Below are positions 1 to 6,067 of a DNA stretch of 7,232 bases, piece after piece. The translations under genes were made by a program, and so were the position numbers. Origin of the DNA: Chloroflexota bacterium (lineage in GTDB: Bacteria > Chloroflexota > Anaerolineae > Promineifilales > Promineifilaceae); NCBI GenBank assembly GCA_024223125.1, contig JAAEOP010000368.1, positions 1 through 7,232 on the forward strand, given 5' to 3'. A model generated the notes under the pieces. That model was not told the origin of the DNA and ran no database searches. It worked only from the letters and a program-made list of their open reading frames with translations. Each line of letters starts with the position of its first letter. The stretch's first letter is position 1.

Positions 1-1
1 G

Positions 2-238
2 CGGGAAGGCTATTCGGTGGCTCATGCTCATCTGCGTTATCTGAATCCGCTGCCCAGTAATTTGCGCGATCTTCTAGACCAGTACAAGCAGGTAATTGTG
101 CCGGAACTGAACGGTGGCCAACTTGCTTTTTTACTGCGCGGCTGGTTTGCCCTTGATATTCAATCTTTCCCCAAGCTTCATGCACGGCCGTTTAAGATTA
201 ATGAAATTTACAATATGATCGTAGAGACGGTCAGTTGA
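2..238 (+). CDS. korA: 2-oxoacid:ferredoxin oxidoreductase, alpha subunit, C-terminal end (partial)
   Basis: Only the last 78 residues are inside the window; the reading frame is open from the left edge to TGA at 236-238. The tail carries the pattern G-Y-S-V-A-H-A-H-L-R-Y-L-N-P-L-P near its start, typical of the last domain of KorA alpha subunits, which ends in a short helix (here I-N-E-I-Y-N-M-I-V). OFOR alpha subunits pair with a beta subunit to convert a 2-oxoacid and CoA to acyl-CoA, CO2 and reduced ferredoxin in the cytoplasm. The gene is followed after 11 bases by korB (250-1770), the usual alpha-beta order of one operon. Whether this copy has the N-terminal gamma domain seen in the second alpha subunit cannot be told. 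The in-frame GTG at 17 is not a real start, because the family-conserved sequence continues upstream of it. Confidence 0.85.
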   Translation, partial: REGYSVAHAHLRYLNPLPSNLRDLLDQYKQVIVPELNGGQLAFLLRGWFALDIQSFPKLHARPFKINEIYNMIVETVS

Positions 239-249
239 AAAGGAGCAAA

Positions 250-1770
250 ATGATGACAACAATCCCCTTAAACGTAACCCGCAAAGATTTTGTTTCTGAC
301 CAGACGGTCCGTTGGTGTCCTGGTTGTGGTGATTATTCTATTCTGGCCCAAATCCAAAAGACGCTGCCCAATATTGGCGTGCCCAAAGAAGACATTGTTT
401 TCATTTCCGGCATTGGCTGCTCCAGTCGCTTCCCATATTACATGAACACATACGGCATTCACAGCATTCACGGCCGTGCGCCCACATTAGCGACTGGGCT
501 GGTAGTAGCCAACCCTGAACTCAGCGTTTGGGTCATCACCGGTGATGGTGATGGCTTGTCCATTGGCGGCAATCACCTCATCCATGCCATTCGCCGTAAT
601 GTCAATTTGAATATCATCCTCTTTAACAACCGCATTTATGGTTTAACTAAAGGACAATATTCACCCACTTCCCCTCAGGGTAAAATAACCAAATCCTCAC
701 CGATGGGGTCGTTAGAACAGCCGATAAATCCTATTGCTCTGGCTCTGGCGGCCGAAGCCACCTTTATTGCTCGTTCCCTTGATGCCCATACCAAACATTT
801 GGGCCAAACCTTTTACGACGCCTCCCAACATAATGGCATCAGCTTTGTAGAGGTATACCAGAACTGCGTCATCTTTAATTCCACCGAATGGGGAGATTTG
901 GGTGATCGCCGGGTTCGGGATGAGCATATTATTTACCTGGAACATGGTAAGCCGCTGGTCTTTGGTAAAAACAACGACAAAGGGATTCGCCTGAACGGAT
1001 TTCAGCCCGAAGTAGTGGAATTGGGGGCTGAATTTAACGAAGATGATCTGCTGGTTCATGATGAGACCTCTATGCAGTTGGCCTACCTCCTCAGCAGTAT
1101 GGAATATCCTGAATTTCCGGCTCCATTGGGTGTGATTCGCCGTATTGAAAAACAGTCATATTCTGAAGGATTGATGGGCCAGGTGAAAGCAGCCCAGGCT
1201 AAAAAAGGCATCGGCGATTTGTATGAACTGTATACATCGGCCGATTTATGGACCGTGACAGAACGTGAAGAGGTTCAGTCTAAGCAAACTGGTTTCCTGT
1301 CGTCGGACATGAATGAAGAATATGTAGATGAACTGGATCAAAAACGGGTGCAGACAAGCGAGTTTCAAGATTTGCTGACAGACACAGCGATTGCTTCATT
1401 GAACCCCAGGACGCCTATTTCGGTGGCTGCTTCGACTTCTTTGGAGAAGGCGATACAGCAGATGAATACTCACCACATTGGTTGTCTGCTGGTGACAGAT
1501 GAGAATGATAGGCTCGCCGGTATCTTCACAGAAAAGGACGTGTTGATGCGTGTGGCCGGGCTAGTTGATGATCTGACGGTCGCAAAAATAGCAGATTACA
1601 TGACGGCCGATCCCATTGCCCTCACCGCTGATTTGCCGGTTGCTCAGGCATTGAATGAAATGTCGGTACACGGTTTCCGGCATTTGCCGCTGGTGGATGA
1701 GAAGCATCGGCCGCAAGGCATTATTTCTTTCCGTGATGTGATTCGTCAATTGAAGGAAAGTTATAACTGA
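250..1770 (+). CDS. korB: 2-oxoglutarate:ferredoxin oxidoreductase beta subunit fused to a C-terminal CBS domain pair
   Basis: A 506-residue protein. Residues about 15-345 are a KorB beta subunit: C-P-G-C at 23-26, G-I-G-C at 54-57 and C206 fit the four [4Fe-4S] ligands; G-D-G-D at 98-101 with N-N at 126-127 is the thiamine diphosphate/Mg motif; Y-G-L-T-K-G-Q at 130-136 is the OFOR signature. The run S-S-R-F-P-Y-Y-M closely resembles actinobacterial KorB as I remember it, favouring 2-oxoglutarate as substrate. After an acidic linker (about 345-375) come two CBS motifs, about 382-436 and 445-503. Each ends in G-I-x-T/S-x-x-D, the pattern that contacts the ribose of bound adenosine nucleotides. 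Plain KorB proteins are about 280-350 residues, so the tail is an addition, probably regulatory. AGGAG at 241-245 precedes ATG codons at 250 (4-base gap) and 253 (7-base gap); either could be used. Partner alpha subunit ends at 238. Confidence 0.93.
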   Translation: MMTTIPLNVTRKDFVSDQTVRWCPGCGDYSILAQIQKTLPNIGVPKEDIVFISGIGCSSRFPYYMNTYGIHSIHGRAPTLATGLVVANPELSVWVITGDGDGLSIGGNHLIHAIRRNVNLNIILFNNRIYGLTKGQYSPTSPQGKITKSSPMGSLEQPINPIALALAAEATFIARSLDAHTKHLGQTFYDASQHNGISFVEVYQNCVIFNSTEWGDLGDRRVRDEHIIYLEHGKPLVFGKNNDKGIRLNGFQPEVVELGAEFNEDDLLVHDETSMQLAYLLSSMEYPEFPAPLGVIRRIEKQSYSEGLMGQVKAAQAKKGIGDLYELYTSADLWTVTEREEVQSKQTGFLSSDMNEEYVDELDQKRVQTSEFQDLLTDTAIASLNPRTPISVAASTSLEKAIQQMNTHHIGCLLVTDENDRLAGIFTEKDVLMRVAGLVDDLTVAKIADYMTADPIALTADLPVAQALNEMSVHGFRHLPLVDEKHRPQGIISFRDVIRQLKESYN

Positions 1771-1776
1771 GAATGG

Positions 1777-1839
1777 GGATGGTGGTTAGTTGCTGGTTAC
1801 TGGTACAAACCACTAACCACCATTCACTAGCCACAATTT
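1777..1839. repeat. Degenerate 7-base repeat array with inverted halves between the two kor gene pairs
   Basis: Almost the whole gap between korB-CBS and the next alpha gene splits into nine consecutive heptamers. Read on the plus strand from 1805, five units are ACAAACC, ACTAACC, ACCATTC, ACTAGCC, ACAATTT. The four before them (1777-1804) are the same type on the opposite strand; their reverse complements are ACCATCC, ACTAACC, ACCAGCA, ACCAGTA. All nine match ACNANNN. The inversion makes a 12-bp perfect stem, 1779-1790 with 1812-1823, and a 21-base loop. It could act as a hairpin that tunes expression between the two pairs, or simply be an interspersed repeat. There is no T-tract right after the stem, so it is not a classic intrinsic terminator. 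Confidence 0.75.
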
Positions 1840-1852
1840 AAAAGGAGATCTC

Positions 1853-3715
1853 ATGGGTGTAAGAGAGCTTGTTGCAGAGAACGGGGGGGCACGGCCGTCC
1901 ATCATCAACGACTTTTCCATAGTGGTGGCAACAGCCAATGGAACCGGCAGCCAGACGGCAAACCTGGCCTTGTTGCGTGCCCTGTTTAAGATGGGCATTC
2001 CTGTCAACGGTAAAAATATTTTCCCGTCCAACATCCAGGGGTTGCCAACCTGGTATCACATTCGCGTTAGCAAAGATGGGTATGTAGCCTGGCGGCATAC
2101 ATCTGAAATTCTAGTGGCCTTTAATGAAGCGACTGTTTTGGAAGATGTGCAAAATCTACCGTCGGGTGGATTGTGTCTTTACAACGCCGATTGGCGTAAG
2201 TTGCCGCGGCGGGATGATGTGACGATGGTTGGTATTCCGGTGAACCAGTTTGTGCGCGAAACGGGACTGAAGGGCAAACTCAGAAATTACATTGCCAATA
2301 TGGTATTTCTGGGCGCGTTGGCGCAGTTGTTAGCCATTCCCCTGGATAAAATTGAAGAGGCGTTGGGCTTCTATTTTAAGGGACGGAAAAAGTTGGTGGA
2401 TTCTAATATGGCGGTGGCAGCGGCCGCGGCCGAGTGGACGGCCGTCAACATCCCCAAAACTGATCCCTATGGCGTGGTTGAAATGGAAGCCACTCGAGGG
2501 CAAATTATGATGACGGGCAATGAAGCGGCCGGTCTGGGGACTGTTTTTGGCGGCGTCACCTATGCCGCCTGGTATCCCATCACCCCTTCCACCGGAATAA
2601 TTGATTCTTTGAACTATTATCTGGGGCGGCTGCGAAAAGAGCCAGAGACGGGTAAGGCCACTTACGTTGTTACCCAGGCCGAAGATGAATTGGCAGCCAT
2701 TGGCATGGTGTTGGGGGCCGGTTGGGCCGGCGCCCGCGCCATGACAGCTACCTCCGGCCCCGGTATTTCTTTGATGGCGGAGTTTGCCGGATTGGGTTAC
2801 TTTGCTGAAATCCCGGGCGTCATCTGGGATGTTCAACGGGTTGGTCCCAGCACCGGGCTGCCCACCCGCAGCGGTCAGGGAGATGTGACTTTTGTTTATT
2901 ATCTGGGACATGGCGACACAAAAAATGTCATCCTGTTCCCCTCAACCATCAAGGAATGTTTTGAATTTGGCGCCATTGCCCATAATTTGGCCGATCAATT
3001 ACAGACGCTTATCTTTGTGCTGAGTGATTTGGATTTGGGAATGAACAAATGGCTGTCAGACCCATTTGAGTATCCTGAAGAGTCAATTAATCGGGGCAAG
3101 GTGTTGCAGGGGGATGAGATTCCCCCTGATTGGGGGCGTTACCGGGATGTGGATGGGGATGGGATTAGCTACCGTACATTGCCGGGAGATGAAAATTGGC
3201 GCGGCGCCTGGTTTGCTCGCGGCACAGGGCATAATGAGAATGCGGTGTACAGCGAACGGCCGTCCGACTGGTTAGACAATATGGCCCGACTACAACGTAA
3301 ATTTGAAACTGCCCGCATGCTGGTTCCCGGCCCGGTAGTAGATAGGATGGCTGGGGCCAGCATCGGCATTATTGCCTTTGGCACAACCCGCTATGCTATT
3401 GAAGAAGCACGTGACCGGCTGACGGCCGCGGGTTTGAAGACAGATTTTATGCGCTTGCGAGCCTTACCCATTTCCGCTGAGGTAAAAACATTTGTAGCCA
3501 ATCATGACCAAATTTATGTGATCGAATTGAACCGCGACGGCCAACTACACGCTATTTTACAAACAGAAATGCCGGCAATGGCAACAAAGCTCATTTCTCT
3601 GGCGTATCTGGATGGAATGCCGTTGACAGCCCATTGGGTGGTTGGACGGCTGACGGACGACGGAACACGGAACACGAATAACGGAGAACCAAAATGGATA
3701 GCAGACGAGCAGTAA
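1853..3715 (+). CDS. korA: 2-oxoacid:ferredoxin oxidoreductase, fused gamma-alpha subunit (second copy)
   Basis: A 620-residue protein, the usual size for fused gamma-alpha OFOR subunits. Residues about 20-195 are the gamma domain (G-T-G-S-Q-T near 30-35; G-I-P-V-N-G-K-N-I-F-P-S-N-I-Q-G at 48-63). From about 215 the alpha part begins: G-N-E-A-A-G-L-G, then Y-P-I-T-P-S-T at 241-247, the conserved motif known to matter for CoA and catalysis; then T-S-G-P-G-I-S-L-M and G-Q-G-D at 341-344. The C-terminal domain near 500-590 ends like other KorA proteins. With the beta subunit at 3694-4731 it should form a cytoplasmic enzyme converting a 2-oxoacid to acyl-CoA plus reduced ferredoxin; the exact substrate cannot be read from sequence. 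AAAGGAG at 1841-1847 sits 5 bases before ATG 1853. The last 22 or so residues (599-620, polar, N- and T-rich) come from a 7-base repeat and look like an added tail. The gene overlaps the next one by 22 bases. Confidence 0.93.
   Translation: MGVRELVAENGGARPSIINDFSIVVATANGTGSQTANLALLRALFKMGIPVNGKNIFPSNIQGLPTWYHIRVSKDGYVAWRHTSEILVAFNEATVLEDVQNLPSGGLCLYNADWRKLPRRDDVTMVGIPVNQFVRETGLKGKLRNYIANMVFLGALAQLLAIPLDKIEEALGFYFKGRKKLVDSNMAVAAAAAEWTAVNIPKTDPYGVVEMEATRGQIMMTGNEAAGLGTVFGGVTYAAWYPITPSTGIIDSLNYYLGRLRKEPETGKATYVVTQAEDELAAIGMVLGAGWAGARAMTATSGPGISLMAEFAGLGYFAEIPGVIWDVQRVGPSTGLPTRSGQGDVTFVYYLGHGDTKNVILFPSTIKECFEFGAIAHNLADQLQTLIFVLSDLDLGMNKWLSDPFEYPEESINRGKVLQGDEIPPDWGRYRDVDGDGISYRTLPGDENWRGAWFARGTGHNENAVYSERPSDWLDNMARLQRKFETARMLVPGPVVDRMAGASIGIIAFGTTRYAIEEARDRLTAAGLKTDFMRLRALPISAEVKTFVANHDQIYVIELNRDGQLHAILQTEMPAMATKLISLAYLDGMPLTAHWVVGRLTDDGTRNTNNGEPKWIADEQ
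3647..3688 (+). repeat. Six tandem degenerate 7-base units inside the 3' end of the second korA, carrying the ribosome binding site of the next gene
   Basis: The sequence divides into CGGCTGA, CGGACGA, CGGAACA, CGGAACA, CGAATAA, CGGAGAA. All six start with CG and end with A, and two are identical. Because seven is not a multiple of three the repeat is read in shifting frames, giving the low-complexity tail around residues 599-613 of the alpha subunit. The last unit supplies GGAG (3683-3686), 7 bases before the ATG of the following beta gene. Confidence 0.75.
3683..3686 (+). promoter_or_regulatory. Ribosome binding site for the second korB, inside the preceding gene
   Basis: GGAG lies 7 bases upstream of ATG 3694 and within the alpha reading frame, which continues to TAA at 3713-3715. 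It decides the start at 3694 and implies translational coupling of the two subunits. Confidence 0.65.
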
Positions 3716-4731
3716 AAACGAATGTGATCGGGTTGACGAAGGTGGATTATAAAGGCCGTCCCACAACATTATGCCAGGGCTGCGGTCATAATTCGATTAC
3801 CAGCCAGATTATTCAGGTGGCGTTTGAGTTGAGCATCCAGCCGCATGAGATTTTGAAGTTGAGTGGCATTGGTTGTTCCGGCAAATCTCCGGCTTATTTT
3901 TGGGGGATGTCGCATGGGTTTAATTCACTGCACGGCCGTATGCCCAGCATTGGCGCCGGGGCGTTAATGGCCAACCATCATCTACACGCTATTGGCGTCA
4001 GTGGAGATGGAGACACAGCCAGCATTGGCATGGGGCAGTTCAAACATATGGTGCGGCGCAATGTGCGTATGGTGTACATCGTAGAAAACAATGGGGTGTA
4101 TGGGCTGACCAAAGGGCAATTTTCAGCTACGGCCGATGAAGGGCAAGAACTAAAGTATGCCGGTGTCAATGAACTGCCGCCCATTGATATTTGTATGGAA
4201 GCGATTGTGGCTGGCTGCGGTTTTGTCGCTCGCTCATTTTCAGGGGATGCCAAACAGGTGCGTGAGTTGTTGAAGGCGGCTTTGAGTCATAGGGGCATGG
4301 CCGTGTTGGATATCATCAGCCCTTGTGTCGCCTTTAATAATCAGGAGACTTCTACCAAAAGTTACGGTTACGGCCGTTCACATGAAGATCCGTTACACGA
4401 GATTGGTTGGGTTCCTCCGGCCGTAGAAATTAAAATTGACGATTACGAACCGGGTGAAGTGCAGGTGGTAGAGCTGCACGATGGCTCCCATATTCAACTG
4501 CGAAAGTTGGAAGAGGATTATGATCCTACAGACAAAATGGGAGCGCTGCACCGTTTACAATGGGCAGAACAGAAGCAGGAGTTTATTACCGGCTTGATCT
4601 ACTATAATCCCCATCGGCCGTCGTTGGCAGAAGCCAGCCACCTGACAGAAACACCGTTGGCCCATTTGAGTGATGAACAGATACGGCCGTCAGCGGCCGC
4701 CTTAGCTGATGTGATGACTTCACTCTTGTAG
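3694..4731 (+). CDS. korB: 2-oxoacid:ferredoxin oxidoreductase beta subunit (second copy, no CBS domains)
   Basis: A 345-residue protein of normal beta-subunit size. C-Q-G-C at 27-30, G-I-G-C at 58-61 and C211 (S-P-C-V-A-F-N-N) fit the [4Fe-4S] ligands. G-D-G-D at 104-107 and N-N at 132-133 form the thiamine diphosphate site, and Y-G-L-T-K-G-Q at 136-142 is present. After the first cluster cysteines the protein has C-S-G-K (K64) where the first beta subunit has C-S-S-R (R60). In the Sulfolobus enzyme the matching lysine is, as I recall, implicated in recognising the 2-oxoacid side chain, so the two paralogues may prefer different substrates. The start is ATG 3694 with GGAG 7 bases upstream; it overlaps the alpha gene by 22 bases, so the two are almost certainly co-translated. 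The last 60 or so residues, past P-H-R-P-S-L-A-E, are family-variable. No intrinsic terminator is evident just after the stop. Confidence 0.93.
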   Translation: MDSRRAVKTNVIGLTKVDYKGRPTTLCQGCGHNSITSQIIQVAFELSIQPHEILKLSGIGCSGKSPAYFWGMSHGFNSLHGRMPSIGAGALMANHHLHAIGVSGDGDTASIGMGQFKHMVRRNVRMVYIVENNGVYGLTKGQFSATADEGQELKYAGVNELPPIDICMEAIVAGCGFVARSFSGDAKQVRELLKAALSHRGMAVLDIISPCVAFNNQETSTKSYGYGRSHEDPLHEIGWVPPAVEIKIDDYEPGEVQVVELHDGSHIQLRKLEEDYDPTDKMGALHRLQWAEQKQEFITGLIYYNPHRPSLAEASHLTETPLAHLSDEQIRPSAAALADVMTSLL

Positions 4732-4844
4732 GTGCAGTGAACAAGGCTTGGTAAGAGTATTCCAATAATTGAGATGAAGGGAAGGAAGTAGTATCTTTGC
4801 GAGGTCCCATAACTATTCGCTTTTCAAATGTTACTTTCTGTCCA
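4732..4844. other. Non-coding spacer between korB and the attC-like site
   Basis: There is no convincing reading frame, RNA gene or terminator here. It separates the end of the plus-strand kor genes from the convergent MDR cassette. If the recombination interpretation is right, this is host DNA (or a remnant of an older cassette) next to the insertion point. Confidence 0.5.
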
Positions 4845-4970
4845 ATCTAACACCCAGCATCAGCCGCCGGGCGGATGCTGGAAAGAGCCGTCGCTACACA
4901 GCACATTGAAAGCACGTGTGGACGCTGATGTGCGCGGGCGCCAGCCCGGTCGGCTGCATGGGGGTTAGGT
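4845..4970 (-). mobile_element. attC-like integron recombination site downstream of the MDR gene
   Basis: Read on the minus strand (gene direction), the element starts with ACCTAAC (4970-4964, fits RYYYAAC) and ends with GTTAGAT (4851-4845, fits GTTRRRY), 126 bases apart, inside the known attC size range. The two ends form an imperfect palindrome. R boxes pair at 6 of 7 positions. Next, CAGCCG (4956-4951 on the minus strand) faces its complement at 4861-4866, and CCGGGC (4949-4944) faces its complement at 4867-4872. A single extra base (4950) in the gene-proximal arm is left unpaired, like the extrahelical bases that orient real attC sites. The stop codon of the MDR gene lies within the R box, as is common in cassettes. 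An internal perfect 8-bp hairpin (4854-4861 with 4874-4881) is also present. No integrase gene is in the window. Confidence 0.65.
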
Positions 4971-5933
4971 TTTGTCGTCATGTTCCAAAGTTATAACCAC
5001 ATTCCCCTTTTTATGTCCTTGATCTACATATCTGTGAGCCTCAACGATTTCTTCCAGCGGATAACGGCGATCTATGACCACCTGAATATTTCCTGCTTCA
5101 ACAAACTCTCTGACTTGATCAAGATATTCAGCACGTAATGGCACATTTCCATCATCGACAGATACATATTTTCCATTAGGGCCTAACGCTTTTTTGCATT
5201 GCACTTTCAGTTCTGAACTTTTGTTTTTTCCAACAGCGTCGAGAACCAGATCATAAGTCTCCAACATGTTCACAGAATCTTTTTTTGTATAATCAATTAC
5301 TTTATCAGCTCCAAGAGATTTCACCAATTCAAAATTTCTAGAGCTGCACACGCCGCTAACTTGTGCGCCATAACATTTAGCAAGTTGTACGGCGGTCGTT
5401 CCTATTGCGCCGGACGCCCCATAGATGAGTACCTTTTGCCCACTCTGTATATTGCCCTTTTTCAGAAAATGGGTTGCTAAAATACCTCCATAAGAAATTG
5501 CCGCAGCTTGCTCATAGCTCATATTGGATGGTTTTATTGCCAGGCATCCTCGCATCGAATCTTTTTCAGACATGCGCGTGTACTCTGCGTATGCGCCCAT
5601 ACTAAAACCCGTAAATCCATACACCTGGTCGCCTTTTTTGAATCGTTTTATGTCTTTGCCAACTGATTCAATCTCTCCGGATAACACCAATCCTATGGGA
5701 TTTCTCGGTTTTGTAAAACCAATAGCTACCCTCATCATCAGTTCCATTACCTGTTTTTGAGGAAACTTGAGAGCGCCAGGCATCTTAAATCCCCGAATGA
5801 TGCAATCACTTGCAGTGACTGCTGTCGCCTTTGTTTTTATGAGAACCTGATCATTTTTCGGAGTGGGTTTTTCCATTTCTGCCAATTGAAGAACTTCCGG
5901 TGGTCCGTATTTTGTGCATATAATTGCTTTCAT
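4965..5933 (-). CDS. MDR-family NAD(P)H-dependent oxidoreductase, quinone-oxidoreductase-like
   Basis: A 322-residue protein, the standard length of zinc-independent medium-chain dehydrogenases/reductases (COG0604 type). Residues 1-130 form the GroES-like substrate domain, starting M-K-A-I-I-C-T-K-Y-G-P-P-E-V-L; G-x-V-x-S-G at 81-86 and G-D-x-V-Y-G at 101-106 are typical. Residues about 160-290 are a Rossmann fold with Y-G-A-S-G-A-I-G at 171-178 and C-S-S-R-N at 196-200, where NADPH-preferring members bind the 2'-phosphate. The catalytic-zinc GHE motif of alcohol dehydrogenases is missing. The likely role is cytoplasmic NADPH-dependent reduction of a quinone, enone or aldehyde; the substrate is unknown. 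ATG 5933 is chosen because GGAGG lies 7 bases upstream and the family starts at M-K-A; the open frame up to 6071 is not conserved in character. It is AT-rich compared with the kor genes. The stop codon is inside the attC-like R box, so this is probably a captured cassette gene. Confidence 0.88.
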   Translation of the reverse strand: MKAIICTKYGPPEVLQLAEMEKPTPKNDQVLIKTKATAVTASDCIIRGFKMPGALKFPQKQVMELMMRVAIGFTKPRNPIGLVLSGEIESVGKDIKRFKKGDQVYGFTGFSMGAYAEYTRMSEKDSMRGCLAIKPSNMSYEQAAAISYGGILATHFLKKGNIQSGQKVLIYGASGAIGTTAVQLAKCYGAQVSGVCSSRNFELVKSLGADKVIDYTKKDSVNMLETYDLVLDAVGKNKSSELKVQCKKALGPNGKYVSVDDGNVPLRAEYLDQVREFVEAGNIQVVIDRRYPLEEIVEAHRYVDQGHKKGNVVITLEHDDKT

Positions 5934-5969
5934 AAAAATTCCTCCGAGATTATTTTGATATGGTTTTTT

Positions 5970-5998
5970 TTTATAGTTTACGACAATACATCCTGCAA
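5970..5998 (-). promoter_or_regulatory. Possible promoter of the MDR gene
   Basis: On the minus strand TTGCAG (5998-5993) and TATAAA (5975-5970) are separated by 17 bases, 36 bases before the start codon. The -10 is a 5/6 match, the -35 only 3/6. It lies inside the putative cassette, so the gene may carry its own promoter. Confidence 0.4.
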
Positions 5999-6007
5999 GT
6001 TTATAAA

Positions 6008-6067
6008 ACCTAACGCCTGTTGGGCAGGTTTTTTGCCCACAACTGGACATGCCAAACAGCTTGACCA
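6008..6067. repeat. R-box-like sequence with imperfect hairpin at the upstream edge of the cassette
   Basis: Minus-strand GTTAGGT (6014-6008) fits the attC/attI core GTTRRRY. Next to it, 6015-6026 (GCCTGTTGGGCA) pairs with 6050-6060 at 10 of 11 positions with one bulged C (6017) and one mismatch; the loop is 23 bases and contains TTTTTT (6029-6034). The outer partner of the R box (6060-6066, GGTCAAG on the minus strand) is a poor match to RYYYAAC. It may be a decayed or short attC, or the insertion point of the cassette. A shorter alternative stem, CCTG/CAGG at 6016-6028 just before the T run, could end transcription on the plus strand. Confidence 0.35.

Larger units (their letters stand above)
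4851..6013 (-). mobile_element. Putative integron gene cassette carrying the MDR oxidoreductase
   Basis: The outer limits are the expected cleavage points: G/TTAGGT on the minus strand at 6014/6013 and G/TTAGAT at 4851/4850. Inside are one promoter-like sequence, one ribosome binding site, one gene and one attC-like site, the ordinary layout of a single-gene cassette. Base composition differs from the kor genes (5281-5340 holds only 15 G+C of 60), and the CGGCCG palindrome that is frequent in the kor genes is absent throughout. The cassette is well supported at the attC end and weakly at the promoter end. Confidence 0.5.

Noticed and set aside
235..249. TTG at 235 as start of korB-CBS
   Set aside because: It would overlap the stop of the upstream gene and place the AGGAG ribosome binding site inside the coding region; ATG at 250 or 253 follows that site.
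1779..1823. 12-bp stem as a rho-independent terminator or riboswitch
   Set aside because: There is no T-run after the stem, and the stem follows from the inverted heptamer repeats; no known riboswitch core was recognised.
2330..2911. Minus-strand 193-codon open frame
   Set aside because: It is wholly antisense to the conserved alpha-subunit core (including Y-P-I-T-P-S-T), has no recognisable domain, and its G/H/Q-rich content is typical of a shadow frame.
4854..4881. 8-bp GC-rich hairpin as intrinsic terminator of the kor operon
   Set aside because: It is over 120 bases past the stop, is not followed by a T-tract, and is explained better as part of the attC-like palindrome.
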